Positions 15,832 through 21,812 of a DNA stretch of 21,812 nucleotides are shown here, in pieces. The stretch comes from a virus. The translations under genes and the position numbers were made by a program. Each line of letters begins with the position of its first letter. Position 1 is the first letter of the stretch. The notes beneath the pieces were generated by a model, which saw only the letters and a program-made list of their open reading frames with translations, made no database searches and was not told where the DNA came from. Location of the stretch: positions 1 to 21,812 of IMG/VR virus record IMGVR_UViG_3300037321_000051; one strand, written 5' to 3'.

Positions 15832-17028
15832 TTACTCTCCTTTACTTATCTGTGCCTGTACTAGGTCATAGAAGTCTACTTGAAATTGATAGCTGGCTAT
15901 ATCTTTATCTATATCATCCAGTATCTTTTGGGTAAGTGGCTTAGCTATCCTAGCAGTACTAAGTGTACATAAGGATAGATACTCACACTCTCTAAAGAAG
16001 TCAAAGCAGGACTCACCGTGCATAGGGTAAGAGCCAAACTTCTCAAACGTGCCTACGTTTTGTGTATCTATAAGAAGCTCTTGTAGCCATAAGGCTCGCT
16101 GTAGTAGTGACTTCTTAAAGGGTAACTCTACGTAGTCATAACTCTTACTTTCATACACTAGGTACAGTACTATGTAAGAGCTAAGCTCAGGGAATAAGAT
16201 ATCTAATACTACTGAGTATCCTACTGCCTGTCCGCTATTCTTAAAGTAAGCACTGTTAGCTGTGCCACTAGATGTCTTGTTCTCTAATACCATTATCTCG
16301 CCAGTCTCTTTGTGCTTAAGTACAGCATCTAAGAAACCACGATAGTAAAAGCCATTAGGCATAGTGATACAGAAGCTAAGTTCTATGGCTGGCTTACCTT
16401 GGTAGTATACTAATTCATAGTCATTAAGAAAGCCATTAGCTAACATACCGTAGAACTTCTCTACTGCAAACTGTGCAAGCCAATAGCTTTTGTTCTGCTT
16501 AACATTCTCATCTAAGAGTTCTGTATCCCACGCAAGGAAAGTCTCTAATATAACTTTATCAAGGTCGAGCGGATTCTCTAAGGCAGATGCTACGCCAGTA
16601 CCTACGGCATGTCCGTAAGCAAACGTAACACCTTGCTCTTCTTCTTTCTCTTTTACTAGAGATATCTGCTGAGACTTAAGCCTGTGTAGTTGAAACTTAC
16701 GCGGGCATTTATGTAAGGTAGTCCTAGAGCTATGGCTTAGTAACTTTAAGCGCGGGTCAGTCTCTCCCTCTTCTAGCTCTATGATAGTAATAGGTACAGT
16801 AGCTTCTGCATCCCCATCTAAGAAAGATGTGTCGCCACTGTTAGCATAGTTAGCACTACTGTCAAGCTCTAATGATAGCTCGTCTAGTATATCGTCTATA
16901 ACTACTGACGACTTCTTAGATGCTAACAGTGTAGCCTTATCTCTTGCTGCTTTCTCTGCTACATTACTGCTACTGCCTAGCTTATGCTTAGCAAGTAGTG
17001 CTTGAATTCTATCGCTGGTTTGACTCAT
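15832..17028 (-). CDS. Cas4-like PD-(D/E)XK exonuclease with Fe-S cysteines
   Basis: A 398-residue nuclease of the RecB/Cas4 superfamily. After a variable N-terminal region of about 95 residues comes LLSHSSRTTLHKCPRKFQL with C108, the usual first Fe-S cysteine. The nuclease core follows: H140 (motif I), GFLDAV with D234 (motif II), VLENKTSSG with E249-x-K251 (motif III) and GQAVGYS with Q267 and Y271 (the Q-x3-Y motif). Three further cysteines, C341, C348 and C354, near the C-terminus complete a four-cysteine Fe-S set. All catalytic residues are present. Such enzymes resect DNA ends to give single strands, and the Sak4-like ATPase and ssDNA-binding-type genes downstream would use those strands. 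AAGGA precedes the ATG, which overlaps the upstream stop by four bases (ATGA). No CRISPR array or cas1/cas2 is present, so it is not an adaptation gene here. Confidence 0.85.
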   Translation of the reverse strand: MSQTSDRIQALLAKHKLGSSSNVAEKAARDKATLLASKKSSVVIDDILDELSLELDSSANYANSGDTSFLDGDAEATVPITIIELEEGETDPRLKLLSHSSRTTLHKCPRKFQLHRLKSQQISLVKEKEEEQGVTFAYGHAVGTGVASALENPLDLDKVILETFLAWDTELLDENVKQNKSYWLAQFAVEKFYGMLANGFLNDYELVYYQGKPAIELSFCITMPNGFYYRGFLDAVLKHKETGEIMVLENKTSSGTANSAYFKNSGQAVGYSVVLDILFPELSSYIVLYLVYESKSYDYVELPFKKSLLQRALWLQELLIDTQNVGTFEKFGSYPMHGESCFDFFRECEYLSLCTLSTARIAKPLTQKILDDIDKDIASYQFQVDFYDLVQAQISKGE

Positions 17029-17414
17029 AAGTATTCCTTAGGAATATCTTTAGCGCAGTATATAAAGATGATAATACCTATATCGTTATGTATCTTTAAG
17101 TAGTCGTCTCTATGTGCAGAGCCATACTTCTTATTAGATAGTACTTTACCTACTGCGCTAGTCTCATAACCACCTACTAAAGGAGGTAGCTTAAGGTTAC
17201 TGTCATTGTCAGGTATATAAAGTTGCTCAGGTGTAGGACATAGCCAATCCACAAGCAAAGTAAATCCCTCCATGTAGTTAATGTAACACTCATAGTGGGA
17301 TTTATTATATATCTCTAACAATGTATAGATATGCGTAGAGTTCTTAAGTTCGCTTCTAGTATCTGTATTGCTAGAAGCTTTTAAGTTAGCCATACGCTCG
17401 GCTAGTGTAGTCAT
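17025..17414 (-). CDS. Unrecognised protein (129 aa)
   Basis: A 129-residue protein. The frame is open up to an ATG at 17453, but the ATG at 17414 forms a one-base TAATG overlap with the upstream stop and has GGAAG just before it, so I choose 17414. The sequence starts MTTLAERMANLKASS, has a mixed, aromatic-rich body (HYECYINYMEGFTLLVDWL) and ends with a hydrophobic strand (DIGIIIFIYCAKDI). No family or catalytic motif is recognised. It overlaps the Cas4-like nuclease gene by four bases, so the two are translationally linked. Confidence 0.55.
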   Translation of the reverse strand: MTTLAERMANLKASSNTDTRSELKNSTHIYTLLEIYNKSHYECYINYMEGFTLLVDWLCPTPEQLYIPDNDSNLKLPPLVGGYETSAVGKVLSNKKYGSAHRDDYLKIHNDIGIIIFIYCAKDIPKEYL

Positions 17415-17755
17415 TAGGCTTCCATACTCAGAGCATGACAAGCTTCTACCCAATACTTAAGTTCATCTTCTTTACTGCCGCTGTATACAAAGTTAAACAT
17501 AGCCTTAGCTACATCATACTTAGATGTAAGGTCGGAGTCTATAGTATCTTCTAGCTCTTTTATCTCTTGATTCTTTTCGATAAGCTCTTCATCTAAGCTA
17601 TTTATAGTATCGTTAAGTGATCGCACTTTAGCTGTAAGCTCATCTATACGGTCTGATAACTGCTCATTAGCTGTGATGCAGTCAGTAACTAAGTACTCTA
17701 CATCATTGATAGCTTTAGTAAGTGCTTCTGAATTAGTGGGAGTAGTCTCAGACAT
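17414..17755 (-). CDS. Coiled-coil protein, function unknown (113 aa)
   Basis: A 113-residue acidic protein dominated by a heptad-like coiled coil from about residue 10 to 75 (LSDRIDELTAKVRSLNDTIN, then LDEELIEKNQEIKELEDTID), followed by a short globular end (YDVAKAMFNFVYSG...YWVEACHALS). It probably forms dimers or binds a partner. Both ends are TAATG junctions with neighbours, placing it firmly in the operon. The long coil is the only functional clue. Confidence 0.6.
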   Translation of the reverse strand: MSETTPTNSEALTKAINDVEYLVTDCITANEQLSDRIDELTAKVRSLNDTINSLDEELIEKNQEIKELEDTIDSDLTSKYDVAKAMFNFVYSGSKEDELKYWVEACHALSMEA

Positions 17756-18021
17756 TACAAGTCTCCCACTGTCATTTTAGACATAGCTTTCTTAGGACTC
17801 TTGCTTGTAGCTTTAGTAGCAATAGCTGTCTTAGTCTGTTGCTTTAAGCCACTCACTAATATAGCACACTCTTCTTCTGTCATAATAGTTACAACATCAG
17901 GGTCTTGCTTAAGTGTACGATGTATGTCTCTTAGAAGGGTAGCGATGTTAGGTGTACCTGCTACTAACAGGGCTTCTAACTGTGCTAACTTCTCCTTTAC
18001 TTCAAATGCTTGATTGCTCAT
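17755..18021 (-). CDS. Unrecognised small helical protein with basic tail (88 aa)
   Basis: An 88-residue protein. The first 60 residues look helical (EVKEKLAQLEALLVAG, NIATLLRDIHRTLKQ, EEECAILVSGLKQQ). The C-terminal 25 residues form a Lys/Thr/Ser-rich basic tail (TKAIATKATSKSPKKAMSK-like) that could contact nucleic acid. An AAAGG site lies about eight bases before the ATG. The stop overlaps the next start by one base. No known family. Confidence 0.55.
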   Translation of the reverse strand: MSNQAFEVKEKLAQLEALLVAGTPNIATLLRDIHRTLKQDPDVVTIMTEEECAILVSGLKQQTKTAIATKATSKSPKKAMSKMTVGDL

Positions 18022-18046
18022 AGTATATACCTTTCGGTTAGCTGGT

Positions 18047-18292
18047 TTATAAGGTGTAGATTACAGGTGTAACATCAACTAGTGTAAAAGTAAGCAGACT
18101 GCCTTTAGATAACCTATCTAAGCGCCACTTCTTACCATCTTCTAGCTGTAAAAGACTCCAACCTTTATCATTGCACTTTTCCTTACGAACAGCTTTAGCT
18201 ATGCGCTTATGTAAGGCAGGGTCTGCCGCTACAGATGCGTAGTTATAAACTTTAATAGCCTGCCAGATAGGATGGTACTTGCGGGTAGTCAT
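18047..18292 (-). CDS. Unrecognised small basic protein (81 aa)
   Basis: An 81-residue basic protein (MTTRKYHPIWQAIKVYNYAS, HKRIAKAVRKEKCNDKGW, then KWRLDRLSKGSLLTFTLVDV). It looks like an N-terminal helical half and a C-terminal beta half, in the style of small phage DNA-binding or inhibitor proteins. No motif is specific. No clear ribosome site lies before the ATG at 18292, which is unusual here. It is the first gene after the structured intergenic region at 18345-18466, so its expression may depend on that structure. Confidence 0.5.
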   Translation of the reverse strand: MTTRKYHPIWQAIKVYNYASVAADPALHKRIAKAVRKEKCNDKGWSLLQLEDGKKWRLDRLSKGSLLTFTLVDVTPVIYTL

Positions 18293-18344
18293 AGGTATAT
18301 GATAGTCGCTTATAATTATGATAAAGGTTAGAGAAGGGAGGGTA

Positions 18345-18466
18345 AAGAGTTATTTAAAGGGGTGTCTAGGACTTATACTATAGGTAACCAGCTAAGAAAG
18401 ACTATAGCTGTCTGCCTAAACACCCTGTTAAATAACTCTTAACACTATGTAAGCTGCTAAGAGTTA
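18345..18466. repeat. Structured intergenic element with competing inverted repeats
   Basis: This 192-base gap (18293-18484) holds no gene. A 21-base arm at 18345-18365 (starting AAGAGTTATTTAA) pairs with 18420-18440 over 19 of 21 positions, 13 of them uninterrupted. Inside the loop CAGCTA (18389-18394) pairs with TAGCTG (18405-18410), and ACTATAG is repeated at 18377 and 18401. A third copy, TAAGAGTTA at 18458-18466, can instead pair with TAACTCTTA at 18433-18441. The two large stems share one arm and exclude each other. No T-run follows, so a simple intrinsic terminator is unlikely. A cis-acting RNA switch, a small RNA or a protein-binding site are the options. Confidence 0.6.
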
Positions 18467-18484
18467 AGATTTAAAGGTTAGGTA

Positions 18485-19225
18485 TTAAAGATTAGCAAGT
18501 AACTCTTCATCTTTAACATTAAGGAACGTATCTGCTTTGTTAAGCAAGAACGCGATGCACTCTTCGAACTCTTCTACGTTAGGCGAAGCACCTGCATAGA
18601 CAGCTAACTGCTCTACGAGTAAGTTAAGTACCGGCTCGTTAGTTTTAACAGAAGCTAGCTTATTGACTAGAATCTTAGCCGCATTAGTAATCTGCTCAAC
18701 AGTCTTACCAGTAGCATCTGGCATAACTTCAACGTAGTCCTGACCAAACGCTTCCCAAATCTCTTTAGGTATACCACCGCCACGACGCTGTGCTTTAGGT
18801 ATCTTAGAGATAAAGTCCCACGAGCACTTATCTACAGGGAACGTAGCCGCTGTAAGAGAGTAGTCTTCATATAAGAGGTCACGAGCTTGGCTGTTAATGA
18901 CAGTCTCAATGGCATCTTGTAATAGCTCTAAGCCCTTACCGCCTTCTTCTAAGATAGCTACAATGCCTTCTACGCTTGGGTAAGGCACTGCTAATACTAC
19001 AGCTTCACGCACAGTTTCGATACCAGTCTCTTTATCCTTAGACTTCTTAAAGTTAAACTGTGTAGGACGTACATTGACTTTAAAGTTATAGTTAACTTTG
19101 ATGTTTTCTGTAAGAGTTTTCATTTCTTCGGGAGTTGGATTTATTACGCTGATTGTTTGCGACTTAGTTTCGCCAGTGGTTTCAACTGCGTCATTGTCTT
19201 GGGTTGCTTGTTCTGTTTCTGACAT
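18485..19225 (-). CDS. Unrecognised 246-residue phage protein
   Basis: A 246-residue acidic protein. The first 25 residues are Glu/Thr/Asp-rich and disordered (MSETEQATQDNDAVETTGET). A beta-containing domain with basic strands follows (NYNFKVNVRPTQFNFKKSKD, about 45-65), then TVREAVVLAVPYPSVEGIVA, and a helical C-terminal half (VEQITNAAKILVNKLA, VEEFEECIAFLLNKADTFL). No enzyme motif is visible. It is preceded by the clearest promoter in the window, with an untranslated leader of about 100 bases, and AGGA lies ten bases before the ATG, so it may be made early and in quantity. A DNA-binding role is possible, but I do not recognise the family. Confidence 0.55.
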   Translation of the reverse strand: MSETEQATQDNDAVETTGETKSQTISVINPTPEEMKTLTENIKVNYNFKVNVRPTQFNFKKSKDKETGIETVREAVVLAVPYPSVEGIVAILEEGGKGLELLQDAIETVINSQARDLLYEDYSLTAATFPVDKCSWDFISKIPKAQRRGGGIPKEIWEAFGQDYVEVMPDATGKTVEQITNAAKILVNKLASVKTNEPVLNLLVEQLAVYAGASPNVEEFEECIAFLLNKADTFLNVKDEELLANL

Positions 19226-19295
19226 GGGATAGTATCCTGTAGTATGTAAGTTAGCTAGTTAGCAGTATTGCTTTAGCTACGGTTTAAACTTAGGT

Positions 19296-19309
19296 ATTGC
19301 ACGTACAAT
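19296..19309. promoter_or_regulatory. Near-perfect 14-base palindrome in the leader, possible operator
   Basis: ATTGCACGTACAAT is a palindrome except for one mismatched pair, centred on ACGT. It lies about 20-30 bases downstream of the -10 element at 19333-19338 on the minus strand, a common place for a repressor operator. It is too short to call with confidence. Confidence 0.3.
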
Positions 19310-19332
19310 AGCTTTTGGCTAATTGAGTAACC

Positions 19333-19360
19333 ATTATATAGGGTAGGCTTAAAACGTCAA
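19333..19360 (-). promoter_or_regulatory. sigma70-type promoter for the 246-aa gene and downstream operon
   Basis: On the minus strand TTGACG (19355-19360, five of six matches) and TATAAT (19333-19338, perfect) are separated by 16 bases. This is the only near-consensus -35/-10 pair I found between genes. It points toward the gene starting at 19225 and is likely to drive the genes to its left. The match suggests use by the host RNA polymerase. Confidence 0.7.
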
Positions 19361-19383
19361 GATGTTTTTTACTCTACCCTATA
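19337..19383. repeat. 10-base inverted repeat flanking the -35 box
   Basis: TATAGGGTAG (19337-19346) and its exact complement CTACCCTATA (19374-19383) bracket the -35 box; the first arm overlaps the -10. The right arm continues into a perfect palindrome CCCTATAGGG (19377-19386). This fits a regulator binding two inverted half-sites 37 bases apart on the promoter, although a hairpin is also possible. Confidence 0.6.
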
Positions 19384-19398
19384 GGGATGCTTAATGAC

Positions 19399-19752
19399 TT
19401 AAAGCTTAAGGTAAGTCATACGCTGGGTACTAGAGGGCGTTTTAATATACATATCTTTTACTAAGCGTAGCCTGTCTATGTAACAGTCTAATCTAATGCT
19501 ATCTCTAATCTCTGCTTTACCTCCTTTAGTATGAGTCCAACTGCGCTGAGTAACTATTCGTATCTTAGTCTCTAAGTAGTCTATCTCTATGGATAACTTA
19601 ACAGCATGTATTAAATCATTGTGCCTAGCTATTAACATAGTAGTTCTATCACTAGTATTAAGACAGACAGGTAGGTCTGAGGTAGCTATCCTATGTAACC
19701 TATAGTTAATTAACCAGTTATACTGGCGTTGCATACTTTGTAATATACTCAT
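19399..19752 (-). CDS. Unrecognised basic protein (117 aa)
   Basis: A 117-residue, basic, helical protein (MSILQSMQRQYNWLINYRLHR at the N-terminus, IRDSIRLDCYIDRLRLVKDMY near the C-terminus). No motif is recognised. The ATG at 19752 overlaps the upstream stop by one base (TAATG), and AGGAG is about nine bases upstream. It is the last gene before the promoter-bearing gap at 19226-19398. Confidence 0.5.
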   Translation of the reverse strand: MSILQSMQRQYNWLINYRLHRIATSDLPVCLNTSDRTTMLIARHNDLIHAVKLSIEIDYLETKIRIVTQRSWTHTKGGKAEIRDSIRLDCYIDRLRLVKDMYIKTPSSTQRMTYLKL

Positions 19753-20009
19753 TAGTGCTTACTCCTATTCTCTTCTCTTTGCATTAATGCTCTTATGTAA
19801 GCATCATCTTCCTCAGTCTCAGAGCTAACAGCTATGCCCTTGACTGACTGAGTTGATATTACTGCCTCCTTAGGTTTATACATAGAGTACAGTGTTATAG
19901 CTGTAAGCATTGTAATCTCTGCTAAATATACAGCATCACTTATATCTTTTAAGCTTTCCATCTTTTGTAGATGTATGTTAGGTAGCTCTATCTCTATTAG
20001 TACTTTCAC
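19752..20009 (-). CDS. Unrecognised small acidic protein, GTG start (85 aa)
   Basis: An 85-residue protein starting with GTG at 20009. The start is supported by AAGGAG six bases upstream and by a four-base GTGA overlap with the preceding stop. It has an N-terminal strand (VLIEIELPNIHL), a moderately hydrophobic helix around residues 27-44 (VYLAEITMLTAITLYSMY) and an acidic tail (SSETEEDDAYIRALMQREEN). The helix contains a Glu and is too weak to call a membrane segment. There is no lipobox, so it does not look like the outer partner of a spanin pair. Function unknown. Confidence 0.5.
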   Translation of the reverse strand: MKVLIEIELPNIHLQKMESLKDISDAVYLAEITMLTAITLYSMYKPKEAVISTQSVKGIAVSSETEEDDAYIRALMQREENRSKH

Positions 20010-20230
20010 TTAGTACTCCTTATACTTTCTGACTCAGCTTTTCTAGTAGCTTCTGCTAGTATTCTATTTGCTATGTAAGTATCTAGTATAGCTTGCTCCT
20101 TATCTCTTTTGGTAATTATCTCTACTAACTTAGAAGCTAAGTAAGCTACTGCTAATAGAGATAGTAGTAACAGGCAGGTGACTAAGTAAGCCACCATTTC
20201 TGCATCAATTATTATATCTGAAAATGTCAT
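20006..20230 (-). CDS. Small single-span membrane protein (74 aa)
   Basis: A 74-residue protein when started at the ATG at 20230. The frame reaches an ATG at 20248, but that one has no ribosome site. The ATG at 20230 has AGAGGA seven bases upstream and directly follows the helicase stop. A strongly hydrophobic helix at about residues 10-34 (MVAYLVTCLLLLSLLAVAYL) is followed by a charged helix (KRDKEQAILDTYIANRILAEATRKAESES). This is the layout of a one-pass inner-membrane protein with a cytoplasmic or periplasmic coil. It sits among replication genes, not lysis genes, so a membrane-anchoring or host-takeover role is as likely as a lysis role. Confidence 0.55.
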   Translation of the reverse strand: MTFSDIIIDAEMVAYLVTCLLLLSLLAVAYLASKLVEIITKRDKEQAILDTYIANRILAEATRKAESESIRSTK

Positions 20231-20231
20231 A

Positions 20232-21812
20232 TTAATATCCTCTGTCATTAGTTATGTTAGGGTCTAGCTTACCTTTAAAGAATGTTGCCTTCTCTTCTAA
20301 AGTCTCTCCTTTAATACGTTGTGTTATGATGCCCTTAGTAAAGGACTCAGGCTCGCATATAACATACAGCTCTTCTCTTGCTCTAGTTACTGCTGTGTAT
20401 AACAGCTCTCTCTGTAACATACTGTTATGAGATTGGTGTAAGCATACGAACACTTTACGCCACTCAGAACCTTGACTCTTATGTACTGTAAGAGCATAGG
20501 ATAGCAGTAAGTTATTAACATCAGCCGCCTTGTTAACAGGTATCTCTCTACCTGAATCTAACAGACGTACGTGTATTATATGAGAAGACTGTGTAACTCT
20601 ATCCTCTGTATCATCTGCGGCAGATGCTAAGAGTAAGTCTATATCATCCTCAAAGTTATGACTAGATGATTCATTAGCTATGTTAGGGTTATGTCCCCAA
20701 TAGTCTAAGTGTATAGAAGGTGGCTGTACTCTAGCACCTGAGTATACAGCGTTAGGTTCTATATGAATTATCTCTGCATCTTCTCTGTCATATAGTACCT
20801 TATCATGTACGGTGAAGTAATGCTTATTAAAGCCTGCCATTACTTCGAAGGTACGCTCACCTTGCTTACGTGCTAAGTGATTAGCTATAATCTTGTTAAG
20901 CTCAGTAGTACCGCATGACTTATTATAAGGTATAAGTATCATATCCTCATGTATGTCATAGACTTCCTTATCTATAGCTTGCTTAAAGAATGCACCTAGT
21001 GTCAGTACAGCATTCTCTGCACTAAGCTTTTTCTTCCAAGGGTGTACTGTTAGCTTATTCTCTACTGCCCACTCAGGATACTCGCTAACATTAATAGCCT
21101 TACCTGATAAGATGCGATGTGCTAAGCGTATAATAGGAGACTCTAAGGCTTGCCTATATACTTCTGTTAGCTCTACTACAGGTAACTCTAACATCTTAAA
21201 GCCTAAGATAGCAGAGCCGAATACAGGTGGTAGTTGTTGTATATCTCCTATAAATATCCACTGTACCTCATGCGCTAATGCCGCTTCTATGTTAACGAAT
21301 AGCTCAGTACTTAGCATAGATGCTTCTTCTACTATGATAGTATGTATGCTATTAGGTAAAGGGAATGCCGCATTACGCTGTGGTACAAACTGCATAGTTC
21401 TCTTAGCTAGTCCTGTATGTATATCTTCTATGTCATAGTATTCAGGTGCATATTCTAATAGCTTATGACTAGTGATACAGTTATTCTTCATATCACTAGA
21501 CTGTACCTTAGCTATGTTGTTAACAGCGCGTCTAGTATATGATATGATTAGAATACCTGGTCCTCCATCTTTAAGGTGCTTATGCCCATCAGCTTGTAAG
21601 GTGGGTATGCTTACCTTGCCAGATGTAATAAGCTTAGAGATAGCACCTTGCGAGCATGTAGTCTTACCTGTACCTGCCGCACCTACTAAGACACATGACT
21701 TACCACTAGAAGCTAGTTCTATAAAGGTAGCTTGCTGTGAGTTATATGTAATAGCTTCACCATGCATACCTGTAGTATCTTTTATAGGTAAGGTAGCTAA
21801 CTCAGCTAAAGG
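20232..21812 (-). CDS. SF1B DNA helicase (Dda/RecD2-type), 5' end beyond the window
   Basis: The frame stays open from the TAA at 20232-20234 to the right edge, adding at least 15 residues before the first visible ATG (21767), which has no good ribosome site. The start is therefore probably outside. Numbering from that ATG, all SF1 motifs are seen: Walker A GAAGTGKTT (29-37), motif II VEEASML (146-152), motif III GDIQQLPPV (174-182), motif IV ELTEVYRQ (199-206), and C-terminally HKSQGSEW (429-436) and LYTAVTRARE (456-465). The spacing and GD-x2-QLPPV form place it with Dda and RecD2, 5'-3' helicases that help origin opening, fork progress or recombination. In motif II, Glu stands where Asp of DEAS/DEAQ is usual. 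The stop directly precedes the small membrane-protein gene. Confidence 0.9.
   Translation of the reverse strand, partial: PLAELATLPIKDTTGMHGEAITYNSQQATFIELASSGKSCVLVGAAGTGKTTCSQGAISKLITSGKVSIPTLQADGHKHLKDGGPGILIISYTRRAVNNIAKVQSSDMKNNCITSHKLLEYAPEYYDIEDIHTGLAKRTMQFVPQRNAAFPLPNSIHTIIVEEASMLSTELFVNIEAALAHEVQWIFIGDIQQLPPVFGSAILGFKMLELPVVELTEVYRQALESPIIRLAHRILSGKAINVSEYPEWAVENKLTVHPWKKKLSAENAVLTLGAFFKQAIDKEVYDIHEDMILIPYNKSCGTTELNKIIANHLARKQGERTFEVMAGFNKHYFTVHDKVLYDREDAEIIHIEPNAVYSGARVQPPSIHLDYWGHNPNIANESSSHNFEDDIDLLLASAADDTEDRVTQSSHIIHVRLLDSGREIPVNKAADVNNLLLSYALTVHKSQGSEWRKVFVCLHQSHNSMLQRELLYTAVTRAREELYVICEPESFTKGIITQRIKGETLEEKATFFKGKLDPNITNDRGY
20238..20243 (-). promoter_or_regulatory. Ribosome binding site that sets the membrane-protein start
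   Basis: AGAGGA on the minus strand lies inside the last codons of the helicase gene, seven bases before the ATG at 20230. The alternative in-frame ATG at 20248 has no such site, so this element decides the start of the small membrane protein. Confidence 0.6.

Noticed and set aside
15832-17028. Cas4-like gene as evidence of a CRISPR system
   Set aside because: No repeat array, cas1 or cas2 is present; Cas4-like nucleases are common in phage recombination modules.
17415-17453. Start at 17453 for the 129-residue gene
   Set aside because: It would overlap the coiled-coil gene by 40 bases; the ATG at 17414 makes the TAATG junction used repeatedly here and has a better ribosome site.
19295-19340. 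Fourteen-codon open frame beginning in the -10 element as a leader peptide
   Set aside because: Its ATG would lie at or before the expected transcription start, and it has no ribosome site.
19337-19386. CTATAGGG-containing arms as T7-type RNA polymerase promoters
   Set aside because: Only the initiation core resembles T7-type promoters, the motif is palindromic so matches both strands, and no phage RNA polymerase gene is seen in the window.
19752-20230. Overlapping small genes as an inner/outer spanin pair
   Set aside because: The second protein has no lipobox or signal sequence, and the pair lies among replication genes.
20231-20248. Start at 20248 for the small membrane protein
   Set aside because: No ribosome site, and it lies inside the helicase gene; AGAGGA sits correctly for the ATG at 20230.
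1-21812. tRNA genes, CRISPR arrays, insertion sequences, integrase or attachment sites
   Set aside because: None recognised on either strand by reading; intergenic gaps are short and explained by the repeats and signals listed.

Overview
The window looks like part of the genome of a lytic, podovirus-like tailed phage (Caudoviricetes) of a Gram-negative host. The support is a virion-gene series in T7-like order facing a compact replication and recombination cluster on the other strand. There are no rRNA, tRNA or cellular housekeeping genes. Base composition is low in G+C (about 40% by eye), genes are packed with 1- or 4-base overlaps, and GATC, GGCC and CCGG are nearly absent. The host cannot be named from the sequence. 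Left part, plus strand (1-9142): six head-to-tail late genes. They are the C-terminal part of a nozzle or DNA-stabilisation-type tail protein cut by the left edge, a small beta-rich virion protein, a gp13-like protein with a GNAT-like end, a small Ser/Gly-rich internal protein, a 683-residue coiled-coil protein, and a 1643-residue giant protein. The last four match T7 gp13, gp14, gp15 and gp16 in order and size class, so I read them as proteins ejected with the DNA. Only 48 bases separate the last late stop from the first stop on the opposite strand. Right part, minus strand (9191-21812, read right to left): an SF1B (Dda/RecD2-type) helicase cut by the right edge; three small overlapping genes; an intergenic region with a sigma70-type promoter and inverted repeats; an unrecognised 246-residue protein; a structured intergenic region; four small unrecognised genes; a Cas4-like PD-(D/E)XK nuclease; a 111-residue unknown; a Sak4-like RecA-fold ATPase; an AT-rich repeat region; a probable ssDNA-binding-type protein; a good intrinsic terminator; a family A DNA polymerase with 3'-5' exonuclease; a DUF3987-type ATPase; and three small genes, one a double zinc ribbon. 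Together the helicase, DUF3987 ATPase, polymerase and ssDNA-binding-type protein would copy the genome. The nuclease and the Sak4-like ATPase would handle ends and recombination. No phage RNA polymerase gene lies in the window, and the visible promoters are host sigma70-like. The two edge genes are clearly incomplete: both frames stay open to the window ends.
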